Below are positions 41,190-48,806 of a DNA stretch of 64,000 bases, piece by piece (position 1 is the stretch's first letter; each line of letters opens with the position of its first letter). The notes beneath the pieces were generated by a model. That model worked only from the letters and a program-made list of their open reading frames with translations, searched no databases and had not been told where the DNA came from. The stretch lies in the NCBI GenBank assembly GCA_902492455.1, contig CABULH010000013.1, positions 51,426 through 115,425 on the forward strand. Direction: 5' to 3'. This DNA is from an uncultured Oscillospiraceae bacterium (GTDB lineage: Bacteria; Bacillota; Clostridia; Oscillospirales; Acutalibacteraceae). Position numbers and translations under genes: made by a program.

Positions 41190-44035
41190 CCTTTCTCCGC
41201 TTCCAGTTTCCGTTTACGTCCCGGTAGCCCCTTTTTCCAAAGGAAAACCCCAACCGCCACGCCTCCCCCTGCCAGGGGAATCAACAGCAACAGCCACCAA
41301 AGGGATAGGCCCTTTGCCGGTGCTTCGGCCAGACAGTAGACGCCTCCCCGGTCCAGAGTCAGCACCGCCCGGCCTTCCTGGATCTCCGCTTTCTGCACTT
41401 CTAACAGACCACTGTCGGTGCTTCGGTATAGGGTATATTCCCCGTCCTTCAGAAGATTCGTCAGATGCGTCAGCTCCACCGCCGCCTTACCGGGAAAAAC
41501 ACCGCCTTCCGCGAAGGTGAGGAACAACGCGCCATCCGCCGGCTTTTTTATCCCTTCCGGGATTTCTCCGCCGATGGTCAAACCATAGGAAAAATCCGCC
41601 GGGGCGGTGATATCCCTGCCGCCGAAGGTGATGGTATATCCCTGCCCAGCAATCGTGTAGCTCCGGTCCATATCCCGGATATTTTCAAACACTTGGGCGG
41701 GAACGATCCCCTTTTCCAGGGAATCCAGAATGCCCTCCGCCTCTTCCACATCCCCGAAATGCTGCAGGTAAGCCCGTTCCTGCTCCCGCAGCGCCTCATA
41801 CATTTTCCGTGCCTTGTCCGTCAATTCCCGGTCCTTGGGGGTGATGTTCAAGGGATCCAGCTTTTCCCAGATCAGGGTATCCAGTTCGTCCACCGCCGCC
41901 CGGTAGCCCGACACTTTGGCGTACACCCCTTCCAGCACGTCCCGGTTGGTTACCAGCTCCTTAGCGGTCGCGTGAAGGGCGTCATACCGGGCGTAAACCC
42001 GGTTGATCTCCTCTTCGTCCGCCAGGGTGACCGCCGCCGCCGGAGGGAGTTTGCTGATTTCCGCGATGATGTCCGCCACCTGTTCCCGGTCGTTCAGTTC
42101 CTGAATCCGGTCCCGGGCGTCCAGCAGCCGCTGGCGGTTGGAAATCGCCGCCTGGTCCTTCTCGTTCAGCGCTGTGTATTGGGACCACAGCTCATTCACC
42201 AGGGCGCTGTCCGCCAGGGTGATCCGCCCTTTGTCCGGCAGGGCGGCGATCCGGTCTGTCAGCCCGGCTACCGAAGCTTTCAAGGCGTACAGGGCTTCGG
42301 CGGCGGACAGCAGCTTTTCCCGGGAATCCGCTTCCGCCTTGTCCTCCTCCAGCAGCCGACCGTAAAGCTGCAGCGCCCTTTCCACCGCCGCCTGATCTCC
42401 CAGGACGACCGGCACTCCGATGGCAGTCACATCCTCATCCAGTGCTTCCAGCAGAGCCGTTGTTTCTTCTTCTATTCTGTCGGTGAGCTGCCGCAGCTTG
42501 GCGGCGTTCCCCACCTTTCCCTGTTCGGCGGCGGGGAGGGCCGCGAAGCGCTTTTCCACCGCCCGGACGGCGGATTTATCCTCATAAACCGCCGCAACCG
42601 GTTCCGGCAGGCAGGCCACCGCGTTTTCCACATCTTGGGGAGTGAAGGCACCGTCCTTGTTGCGGAAGATGGTTAAGGCATAGGCGGTGGCTCCCTTTTC
42701 ATAATCCGCCTGACCGTAGGTACCGAAATAGGCGTTGCTGCCCCCCACCATGTATAGATTGCCGTACTGATCGGCCTTGAGGGAGGAGGAATTGCTGCCG
42801 GTACCCCGGTATTCCGCCCCGCCGACAGATTGGCGGCTCCCCTCCAGCCGGAAAGCTTCCTTATAAGCGGTTTGTCCCTGACAATCCTCAAAAACAAAAA
42901 GGGTGCCGGAATCAAAATCCACCGCATAAACGTATACCTTATGGCCGTTTCCCGGCGAGGCGTAAGCGGTGCAGATCAAGGGCACGCTCTGGCTCTGCAG
43001 ACCGGGAACGGTGTAAACGGGCCGCATGGTTTCCATGTCGATGACGGTGAAATCCCCGGAGGAATGCAGGCCGCCTGAGGGAACATAGATGCGCCCGTTA
43101 TAAGCGCTGACCCCGCCGGTTACCCCACCGCCGATGGCTCCCTCCGGGGTTTTGCGCACCGTCTCCTTGTTGAAGCTGCCGTCGGCGTTAAGCTCAATGG
43201 CGAACAGCTCGGCAGTGTATTTGGTGGCGGCGATCAGCCGGTTGGTGCTGGCATCATAAAGTAGGTTGGAGCGGACCTGATCCCCCAGATCATAGGTGTC
43301 GTAGACGATATCCTGGGTGAGGTGGTGGGCGTAGAGCACCCCGGAATCCCCGGCGAAATAGATCTTGCCGCCTGCCACCACGCCGCCGGCCCAGTAGTAG
43401 CCGCCGGTTTTGGATTCCCAGACGATTTTCTTTTGCTCAAAGCCGTCGGATGGGTTTTCATCCGCGGTGGAGATACAGAAATAGCCCCCATCGGTGGCCT
43501 GGGTGCCGCCTCCGCCGCCGGAGGTATAGCCGGTGTAGAGGTAGCCGTCATAATACGTGAGGGTGCAGATCAGCTGCCCCTTCACGGCGGGGGTCAGCCA
43601 GAGGGATTCCAGCGTTCCGGCGTCAAAGGCCTGGATACAGTCGCTGAGCAGCACAAAGATCTTGCCGTCGCCATAGCAGATGCGGGAAAAAAAGCCCACC
43701 CGCTTGTACAGCTCCGCCTCTTTTATCCGGCGGCCCTGCAGATCATAGCAGGCCAGCTTGGTTCCCACCACCGTGTACATCCTCTCCCCCACGATGACGG
43801 GCTCTTTGGCCGCCAGCTTTTCTGCCTGGCCGTTGAGGAGAATTTCCGTCCGTTCCAGAGAGATGGGCAGCTTGCTCTCCGCCACGGCGGCATTGCCGCT
43901 GTCCCGGGCGAAGGAGGCCCAGTAAGCGTCCGCCCCGCCGGCCGCCTCCGCCCGAAATCCGAACCGGGGTAGGGCGCAGAATATCGCCATACTCAGCAGC
44001 AGAGCCAGTCCCTGCTTTTCCCTATGCTTTTTCAT
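41186..44035 (-). CDS. Large surface protein: PQQ-like beta-propeller, helical repeats and C-terminal membrane anchor
   Basis: 949 aa. A signal peptide (residues about 1-32, ending FRAEAAGG) is followed by a beta-propeller of roughly 430 residues with repeated W/Y-rich blades (GTKLACYDLQGRRI, IYFAGDSGVLYAHHL, NRLIAATKYTAELFAIEL, GRIYVPSGGLHSSG). Then come about five helical modules of about 60 residues (for example RIAALPDKGRITLADSALV, ISNRQRLLDARDRIQEL), common as stalks in clostridial surface proteins. A beta domain and a C-terminal membrane segment (SLWWLLLLIPLAGGGVAVGVFL) with a basic tail end it. ATG 44035 has AAAGGA 10 bases upstream. It is the first gene after the cobalamin riboswitch. 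Confidence 0.88.
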   Translation of the reverse strand: MKKHREKQGLALLLSMAIFCALPRFGFRAEAAGGADAYWASFARDSGNAAVAESKLPISLERTEILLNGQAEKLAAKEPVIVGERMYTVVGTKLACYDLQGRRIKEAELYKRVGFFSRICYGDGKIFVLLSDCIQAFDAGTLESLWLTPAVKGQLICTLTYYDGYLYTGYTSGGGGGTQATDGGYFCISTADENPSDGFEQKKIVWESKTGGYYWAGGVVAGGKIYFAGDSGVLYAHHLTQDIVYDTYDLGDQVRSNLLYDASTNRLIAATKYTAELFAIELNADGSFNKETVRKTPEGAIGGGVTGGVSAYNGRIYVPSGGLHSSGDFTVIDMETMRPVYTVPGLQSQSVPLICTAYASPGNGHKVYVYAVDFDSGTLFVFEDCQGQTAYKEAFRLEGSRQSVGGAEYRGTGSNSSSLKADQYGNLYMVGGSNAYFGTYGQADYEKGATAYALTIFRNKDGAFTPQDVENAVACLPEPVAAVYEDKSAVRAVEKRFAALPAAEQGKVGNAAKLRQLTDRIEEETTALLEALDEDVTAIGVPVVLGDQAAVERALQLYGRLLEEDKAEADSREKLLSAAEALYALKASVAGLTDRIAALPDKGRITLADSALVNELWSQYTALNEKDQAAISNRQRLLDARDRIQELNDREQVADIIAEISKLPPAAAVTLADEEEINRVYARYDALHATAKELVTNRDVLEGVYAKVSGYRAAVDELDTLIWEKLDPLNITPKDRELTDKARKMYEALREQERAYLQHFGDVEEAEGILDSLEKGIVPAQVFENIRDMDRSYTIAGQGYTITFGGRDITAPADFSYGLTIGGEIPEGIKKPADGALFLTFAEGGVFPGKAAVELTHLTNLLKDGEYTLYRSTDSGLLEVQKAEIQEGRAVLTLDRGGVYCLAEAPAKGLSLWWLLLLIPLAGGGVAVGVFLWKKGLPGRKRKLEAEKG

Positions 44036-44070
44036 CGGCAAACCATCCTTTATGCTGGATGGAAGAAAAC

Positions 44071-44095
44071 AAAAAAGGCCGGAATTCCGGCCTTT
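44071..44095 (-). terminator. Expression-platform terminator of the cobalamin riboswitch
   Basis: A perfect palindrome AAAGGCCGGA/TCCGGCCTTT followed on the minus strand by six T residues, between the riboswitch aptamer and the beta-propeller gene. It implies control by premature termination. Confidence 0.9.
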
Positions 44096-44156
44096 CAGGA
44101 TCACAACGCGCCATGCGCAGGATCGCCATCTCCCACCGAAATGTCGAATCATTCCT

Positions 44157-44356
44157 CATACGGCGGCAGGTCTCCTGGCTCGAAATCATCCTACTCCCGC
44201 GGCCTTCCCGGACAGCACATCCAGTGGCTTGAAGCTGCTGCAAAATGAAACATTTTGCGGCAGTCTCCGCGTTTTCGTCCTTCTTACAGTAGCGGAGGGC
44301 TGCTGCGGAATTGCACCGCATTCCCTTTTCATGCGCCGATGCGCAGCCGCCGTATG
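44157..44356 (-). promoter_or_regulatory. Cobalamin (B12) riboswitch
   Basis: On the minus strand the 10-bp P1 stem CATACGGCGG / CCGCCGTATG closes an aptamer holding the typical GGGAATGCGGTGCAATTCCGCAGC and CCGCTACTGTAAG segments, the B12 box AAGCCACTGG (GCCACTGG at 44221-44228), and GGGAAGGCCGCGGGAGTAGGATG then GAGCCAGGAGACC. It lies between the ECF S-component gene and the surface beta-propeller gene, reading towards the latter. Confidence 0.96.
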
Positions 44357-44454
44357 GAACTATGCAGTTGTACAGATATATTGTAGAGTCCAGCGGCTGC
44401 GCTGTCAACGGAAAATCTTCCGATTCAAGGGATTTTCTTTCTGACCTGCACCGC

Positions 44455-45222
44455 TTACGGCTCCAGAATGCCGTATTTCAGCTTGATCCGTTCCAGCTTT
44501 TCGATCATCGGCCGGGACAAAAGGTAGAGAAATATCACCGAAGAGCAGGCGTGGATCAGATCCCAGGGCAGGGCCGAGAGATAAGCGGCCAGAATCAGCT
44601 GCCAGGTTACCGCCGCCTGGGCGGCCAGAATCTGCGACACATTGACGATACCGCCGTACAGGATCAGGGTGGAGAAAAAGCCGTAGACGCATAAGGCCGT
44701 CCGGCTTTTTCTCCGGCCTTCCCCGGAAAACAGCAGCCCGGCGAAAAAGCCCACCAGCGCGAAGCCCACCATCTGCCAGGGGGTATGGATGCCCTGCATA
44801 TAAATGAAATTGGACACAAAGCCGGAAACCGCCCCCACCAGGAACCCGGCCTCCGCACCAAAGCAGACTCCCGCGATGATGACGATGGCGCACACCGGCT
44901 TGAAGTTGGGCAGCATGAAAAAGATGGCTCGGCCCAACACCGCGATGGCCGACAGAGTGGCGATAACGATCAGCTCCCTGGCCTGGGGCCGCCGCTTTTC
45001 AAACACCATAAAAAAGGGCCCCATGGCAAAAAGGAGAATCAGTATGGAAGCTCCGTAATGCAGCCGCAGCACCACCGGATGGCCGAAAAGGGTGAACTTC
45101 CACTCCATGGTTTGCAGCAGTGGGCCGCCGATAACCAGCAGGATCACCGTGAGAATCAGCAGCAGGGCTGCCGCCAGGGTGCGGCGGCTCAGGCGTTTTC
45201 GGCGGGAAGATTTCGGCGGCAT
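44455..45222 (-). CDS. ECF transporter S component, probably for cobamides (CbrT/CblT-like)
   Basis: 255 aa membrane protein with at least six spans: LLLILTVILLVIGG, YGASILILLFAMGPFFMVF, LIVIATLSAIAVLGRAIFFML, VCAIVIIAGVCFGAEAGFLVGAVSGF, GFALVGFFAGLLF and others (each quoted in part). NFKPVCAIVIIAG and NFIYMQGIHTPWQM resemble S components of the vitamin ECF class. The gene overlaps the fused ATPase gene by 34 bases, so it belongs to the same module. Substrate is inferred from the cobalamin riboswitch and DUF4430 gene that follow, not from residues. The start is ATG 45222 with GAGG upstream. Confidence 0.85.
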   Translation of the reverse strand: MPPKSSRRKRLSRRTLAAALLLILTVILLVIGGPLLQTMEWKFTLFGHPVVLRLHYGASILILLFAMGPFFMVFEKRRPQARELIVIATLSAIAVLGRAIFFMLPNFKPVCAIVIIAGVCFGAEAGFLVGAVSGFVSNFIYMQGIHTPWQMVGFALVGFFAGLLFSGEGRRKSRTALCVYGFFSTLILYGGIVNVSQILAAQAAVTWQLILAAYLSALPWDLIHACSSVIFLYLLSRPMIEKLERIKLKYGILEP

Positions 45223-46871
45223 AGCGTGATCACATCCTCATTGGTAACGGCGTCGGGAAACAGATGGCGGGCCATCCGGTTGGCGGCGGTGGTATAAAAG
45301 CTGTTGCCCGCAAAAAAGGCCCGGGTGGGGGCGGTGGTTACCACCCCGCCGTTGAAAAACATGGAACAGCGGTCGGCGTACCGGGCGCAGAACTCGATAT
45401 CATGGGAGACCATGACGATGGTGACCCCTTCCCCCTGCAGCCGGCGGAGAATCTCCGCCAGCTTGCCCTTGAAGTGGTTATCGATACCCTTGGTGGGCTC
45501 GTCCAGCAGCAGGATTTTGGGCCGCAGCAGCAGCACCTTCGCCAGGGCCGCCCGCTGCTGCTCCCCGCCGCTGAGGTCATAGGGATGGGATTGCAGCAGA
45601 CCGGTGATCTCCGCCTTTCCGGCCATCTCCAGCACCCGGGCGGCCTGCTCCTCCTTGGCGAGAGCGGTACGAGAGAGCATCTCCAGCAGATCCAGCTCCA
45701 CTGTGTTTTTGACAAACAGCGCCTGGGGATTCTGGGGCAGCACCCCCAGGTTTTCCCGGAACAGCTCGGCGTCGGTATATCTCCCGATATCCCGGCCGTT
45801 CAGCAGCACCTTGCCCCGGTAGGGGCGGTGGATGCGGCTCATCAGGGTCAGGGTGGTGGTTTTGCCGGTACCGTTGCCGCCCACCACCGCGTGCCATTCC
45901 CCCTTCTGAATCCGCAGATTCAGCCCCCGGATCACATCCGGGGCGTTTTTTTCATATTTGAACCATACGTCCTTCAGCTCGATCACCGTCTCCCGGGACA
46001 GAGCCGCGGGAGACGCTTCCAGCGCGGGGGCTGCCGGCGGCTGGGGAAAGAGCCGGTCCAGCCAATGCCGTCCCTCCCGCACGGTGAGCGGGCATTCCAG
46101 TCCATTCGGCACTCCGGCGTATACCTGCACCGGGGCGGGCATCGCCAGGAACATATCGTGGCTTCCCTCTTTCAGAAGCCGTCCCACCTGCCGGGGGGTA
46201 TCGCAGCAGAGCAGGGCGCCCCGGTCCATCACCGCCACCCGGTCCGCCGCCGGAAAAATCTCATCCAGCCGATGCTCGGAGATCACAATGGTGGTGCCCA
46301 GCTCCCGGTTGATCTTCTTCACCGTTTCCAGGAACTCCGAGGCGGCGATGGGATCCAGCTGGGAGGTGGGCTCGTCCAGAATCAGCACGTCCGGCTGCAT
46401 CGCCATGATGGCGGCCAGGTTCAGCAGCTGCTTCTGGCCGCCGGACAGCTCCGACACATTCCGCATAAACCAATCCTGAATACCGAAAAAGCTGGCCATC
46501 TCCGCCACCCGCAGCCGGATGGTCTCCTGGGGAAAGCCCAGGCTTTCCAGCCCGAAAGCCAGCTCATGCCACACCTTGTCGGTGACGATCTGATTGTCGG
46601 GATTCTGCAGCACATAGCCGATGCGGGAAGCCTGCTGCCGCTGATCCGCCTCCTCCAAGGGACGGCCGTCGAAAAGAACGCGCCCTTCCCGGACGCCGTG
46701 GGGGGTAAGCAGGGTTTTCAGATGGCGCAGCAGGGTGCTTTTGCCGCAGCCGGATTTGCCGCACAGGGCCAGGAACTCCCCCTTTTCCACTGTCAGCGAA
46801 AGGCGGCGCAGGGCCGGACGCTCCTGCCCCGGATAGGTAAAGGTCAGATCCTGGATTGCAAATGTTTCCAT
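45189..46871 (-). CDS. ECF transporter ATPase, two EcfA domains fused
   Basis: 560 aa with two ATPase halves. First half: Walker A CGKSGCGKSTLLRH, VLQNPDNQIVTDKVWHELAFG (the energy-coupling Q-loop), LSGGQKQLLN and VLILDEPTSQLD. A linker of about 50 residues follows. Second half: VGGNGTGKTTTL, VLPQNPQALF, LSGGEQQRAALAK and ILLLDEPTKGID, with VSHDIEFCARYADR. In most Firmicutes EcfA1 and EcfA2 are separate; here one protein supplies both. ATG 46871 follows GGAGGGAGG by 8 bases and overlaps the end of ecfT by 28 bases. Confidence 0.93.
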   Translation of the reverse strand: METFAIQDLTFTYPGQERPALRRLSLTVEKGEFLALCGKSGCGKSTLLRHLKTLLTPHGVREGRVLFDGRPLEEADQRQQASRIGYVLQNPDNQIVTDKVWHELAFGLESLGFPQETIRLRVAEMASFFGIQDWFMRNVSELSGGQKQLLNLAAIMAMQPDVLILDEPTSQLDPIAASEFLETVKKINRELGTTIVISEHRLDEIFPAADRVAVMDRGALLCCDTPRQVGRLLKEGSHDMFLAMPAPVQVYAGVPNGLECPLTVREGRHWLDRLFPQPPAAPALEASPAALSRETVIELKDVWFKYEKNAPDVIRGLNLRIQKGEWHAVVGGNGTGKTTTLTLMSRIHRPYRGKVLLNGRDIGRYTDAELFRENLGVLPQNPQALFVKNTVELDLLEMLSRTALAKEEQAARVLEMAGKAEITGLLQSHPYDLSGGEQQRAALAKVLLLRPKILLLDEPTKGIDNHFKGKLAEILRRLQGEGVTIVMVSHDIEFCARYADRCSMFFNGGVVTTAPTRAFFAGNSFYTTAANRMARHLFPDAVTNEDVITLCRRNLPAENA

Positions 46872-47731
46872 TTCAGATCCTCCCTCCAATCGAGAATCAA
46901 CGGCAGCAGGCAGAGCCCGGCGTAACAGAGATAAACCGCCCAGCTGGCGGCGGTGACCGGCCCGGCTTTCATGGCCGGAAAATAGGTCATGCTGTTCTCC
47001 CCCAAGGCCGCCCCGGCCAGTACCCCGGCGATCAGCGCCAGCATCACCAGCAGCAGAATCCGGTCGCGGCGGTCGAAGCGGAAGTTGGAAAAGCTGGTGC
47101 GTCCCTTCAGCCCATAGCCCCGGGACCGCATGGAATCCGCCGTATCCACCCCGTTTTCCAGCGCCCAGGTGGTGAGGATGGAAAGGATGGTCAAGCCATT
47201 TTTCGCCCGCTGGAGCAGATTGCCGTTGGTGACATCCCGGCCCACGCACTTCTGGGCGTTGGAGATCACCTTAATCTGCGCCTTGAGCTTGGGGATCAGC
47301 CGCAGCACCATGGAGAAGATCAGGGAGAGGGCGGGAATCACCCGGCCGAAAAGATGGATGAACTTGTCCGAGGTCATCACGGCGTTGTAGCAGGAAAACC
47401 AGATGATCACCGAGGCGAACATGGCGCCCGAAGCGAAGCCGTAGGCGATGGCCTCCAGGGTGACGGCGTTGTCGTTTATGTACAGCAGGGCGGTGACGCC
47501 CTCATGGTTGAAAAAGGGATTGACGAAGGCGAAGAGCAGAAAAGCGGGGAGCATGAACAGCAGGTTGAACCGCAGGGCCCGGCCTCCGTTCAGATAAAGG
47601 GAATAGGCAACGGAGCAGACCAGGGAAATGCCCAGGAACACCGGATGAAGGAAAAACATGCTGCACAGGATCACCGCCGCGAAATAGGTAAAATTCACCG
47701 CCGGATGGCAGCCGGAAAAGGTATCCTTCAT
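46844..47731 (-). CDS. ecfT: ECF transporter transmembrane component (EcfT)
   Basis: 295 aa, about five to six membrane spans (FTYFAAVILCSMFFLH, LLFMLPAFLLFAFVNPFF, FASGAMFASVIIWF, ILLLVMLALIAGVLAG, AASWAVYLCYAGLCLLPL). The cytoplasmic coupling region carries ALENGVDTADSMRSRGYGLKGR, which includes the conserved A-R-G triplet that grips the ATPases. The family usually has about 265 aa. ATG 47731 is 6 bases after GGGAGGG. It is the first gene of the ECF operon; the promoter is not certain, but an 18-bp inverted repeat with promoter boxes sits about 110 bases upstream. Confidence 0.92.
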   Translation of the reverse strand: MKDTFSGCHPAVNFTYFAAVILCSMFFLHPVFLGISLVCSVAYSLYLNGGRALRFNLLFMLPAFLLFAFVNPFFNHEGVTALLYINDNAVTLEAIAYGFASGAMFASVIIWFSCYNAVMTSDKFIHLFGRVIPALSLIFSMVLRLIPKLKAQIKVISNAQKCVGRDVTNGNLLQRAKNGLTILSILTTWALENGVDTADSMRSRGYGLKGRTSFSNFRFDRRDRILLLVMLALIAGVLAGAALGENSMTYFPAMKAGPVTAASWAVYLCYAGLCLLPLILDWREDLKWKHLQSRI

Positions 47732-47842
47732 GCGCTTCCCTCCCTTCCCGTCAAACGGGACACTCATCTGGTCAGCATAATATAAAAGAGCCCGTCTGTC
47801 AAGGCGGGGCGGGAGGGAAGAAACCCTTTTTTCAGGAAGGAC

Positions 47843-47889
47843 TTGACAAATAGGACTCACCTATATTATTATATAGGTGAGTCCTATTT
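47843..47889 (+). promoter_or_regulatory. Promoter embedded in a perfect 18-bp inverted repeat (probable operator)
   Basis: TTGACA (47843-47848) and TATTAT (47867-47872) with an 18-base spacer. From 47848 to 47889 the DNA is a perfect palindrome: AAATAGGACTCACCTATA, 6-base centre, exact complement. The minus strand has a TATAAT within it too. It lies between the ECF operon and the small RHH gene. Confidence 0.8.
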
Positions 47890-47907
47890 CCGCAGGGAGG
47901 TGAGGAT

Positions 47908-48087
47908 CTGGAAACGGGCAAAAAACGGGGTCCTAAAACCGACAATCCCAAAATATTTAAAATGGGGATCAAGCTGGATCAAAAATCCAAAGACATTTTA
48001 GATGCCTACTGCCAGCAGGAGTGTGTCTCCGGCGCAGAAGCCATCCGGCGCGGGATCAGTCGGCTGGAACCAGACCTCAAAAAATGA
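47908..48087 (+). CDS. Small ribbon-helix-helix-like protein, 59 aa, non-standard start
   Basis: An open frame of 59 codons reads ETGKKRGPKTDNPKIFKMG, IKLDQKSKDILDAYCQQECV and SGAEAIRRGISRLEPDLKK. This looks like a CopG/Arc ribbon-helix-helix DNA-binding protein: a basic KKRGPKTDNPK lead, a beta strand (FKMGIKL), a helix, and a second helix with the SGAEAIRRGI signature. AGGGAGGTGAGG is 3-4 bases before a CTG, and there is no ATG, GTG or TTG in frame until an internal ATG at 47962, so CTG is the likely start. It lies right after the 18-bp palindrome, which may be its own operator (inference). Confidence 0.72.
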   Translation: METGKKRGPKTDNPKIFKMGIKLDQKSKDILDAYCQQECVSGAEAIRRGISRLEPDLKK

Positions 48088-48149
48088 AGGAAGCGGCGTA
48101 CCCCTCAAAGCAACACCGCTTCCCTCTCCACCAACACATGCCCGAAGGC

Positions 48150-48360
48150 AGATGCGGTGTCTTCATTATACCACAAAGGTCAGGCGTTTGCTGCTAGGCA
48201 AACGCGATGACACAGCCGAAAAAATTAGATGTTCTCCCTTTTAGGGCTGTGTCCATTATACCACAAAAGTTGGGCGATTGTCTGCTGACAATCGCAAGAC
48301 ACAGCCCCCAGCGTCGCCTTTTGTAAATACTTCGGGCTGTGTCCATATAGCATACGCCGT
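48150..48360 (-). repeat. Tandem units of the ~90-bp modular repeat
   Basis: On the minus strand the box TATAAT recurs at 48255-48260 and 48165-48170, with a degenerate one near 48345, a 90-base period. Between lie GACACAGCC...GGCTGTGTC inverted boxes and hairpins ATTGTCAGCAGACAAT or GCGTTTGC/GCAAACGC. The interval between genes holds nothing else. Confidence 0.85.
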
Positions 48361-48409
48361 GATTCCTTGCAAGCATGGTTGGAATCCAATCAGAAAGGGA
48401 AAGAGAAAA

Positions 48410-48715
48410 ATGCAGGAACTGGCAAAAAAATTCGCGGCCATGCGGGTGGAGGAGATCACCCGGGAGCTGGAAGAAGGCAGCGGCCCCTACGCGGTGACAA
48501 TGGCGCAATGCGGCATACTGTATGAAAACATCGGTTCCATCATCGAACGCCAGAACACCGTCACCATCGTCCCGGAGGACTGCCGGGATTTCCTGGAATA
48601 CTTCCAGCTGCGCCGGGAAGCGGAGGTCCTTTTACAGCAGACCCTCTATCAGCAGGGTTTGCGGGACGGCGTCCGGCTCCTCTCCAGCCTGGGCGCTTTG
48701 GGCGGGCAACTATAA
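48410..48715 (+). CDS. Hypothetical helical protein, 101 aa (DUF6809-like)
   Basis: All-alpha protein without a signal peptide. It starts MQELAKKFAAMRVEEITREL and ends LLQQTLYQQGLRDGVRLLSSLGALGG; the final helix (QGLRDGVRLLSSLG) resembles the last helix of DUF6809 proteins, small proteins of unknown role common in clostridia and their mobile elements. The match is by eye and weak. The ATG at 48410 follows AAAGGGAAAG; the longer frame from 48278 runs through the repeat array. A strong terminator follows, shared with convergent tex. Confidence 0.65.
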   Translation: MQELAKKFAAMRVEEITRELEEGSGPYAVTMAQCGILYENIGSIIERQNTVTIVPEDCRDFLEYFQLRREAEVLLQQTLYQQGLRDGVRLLSSLGALGGQL

Positions 48716-48720
48716 ACAGC

Positions 48721-48752
48721 GGACCCTTGCAGCTGCAAGGGTCCTCTTATTT
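48721..48752. terminator. Terminator between convergent 101-aa gene and tex
   Basis: A perfect palindrome GGACCCTTGCA/TGCAAGGGTCC followed by CTCTTATTTTT on the plus strand. Confidence 0.85.
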
Positions 48753-48806
48753 TTATTACCACCTATTTTTAAAACCCTATTCCGAAACAAAGGGAGGAAC
48801 CCGCTG

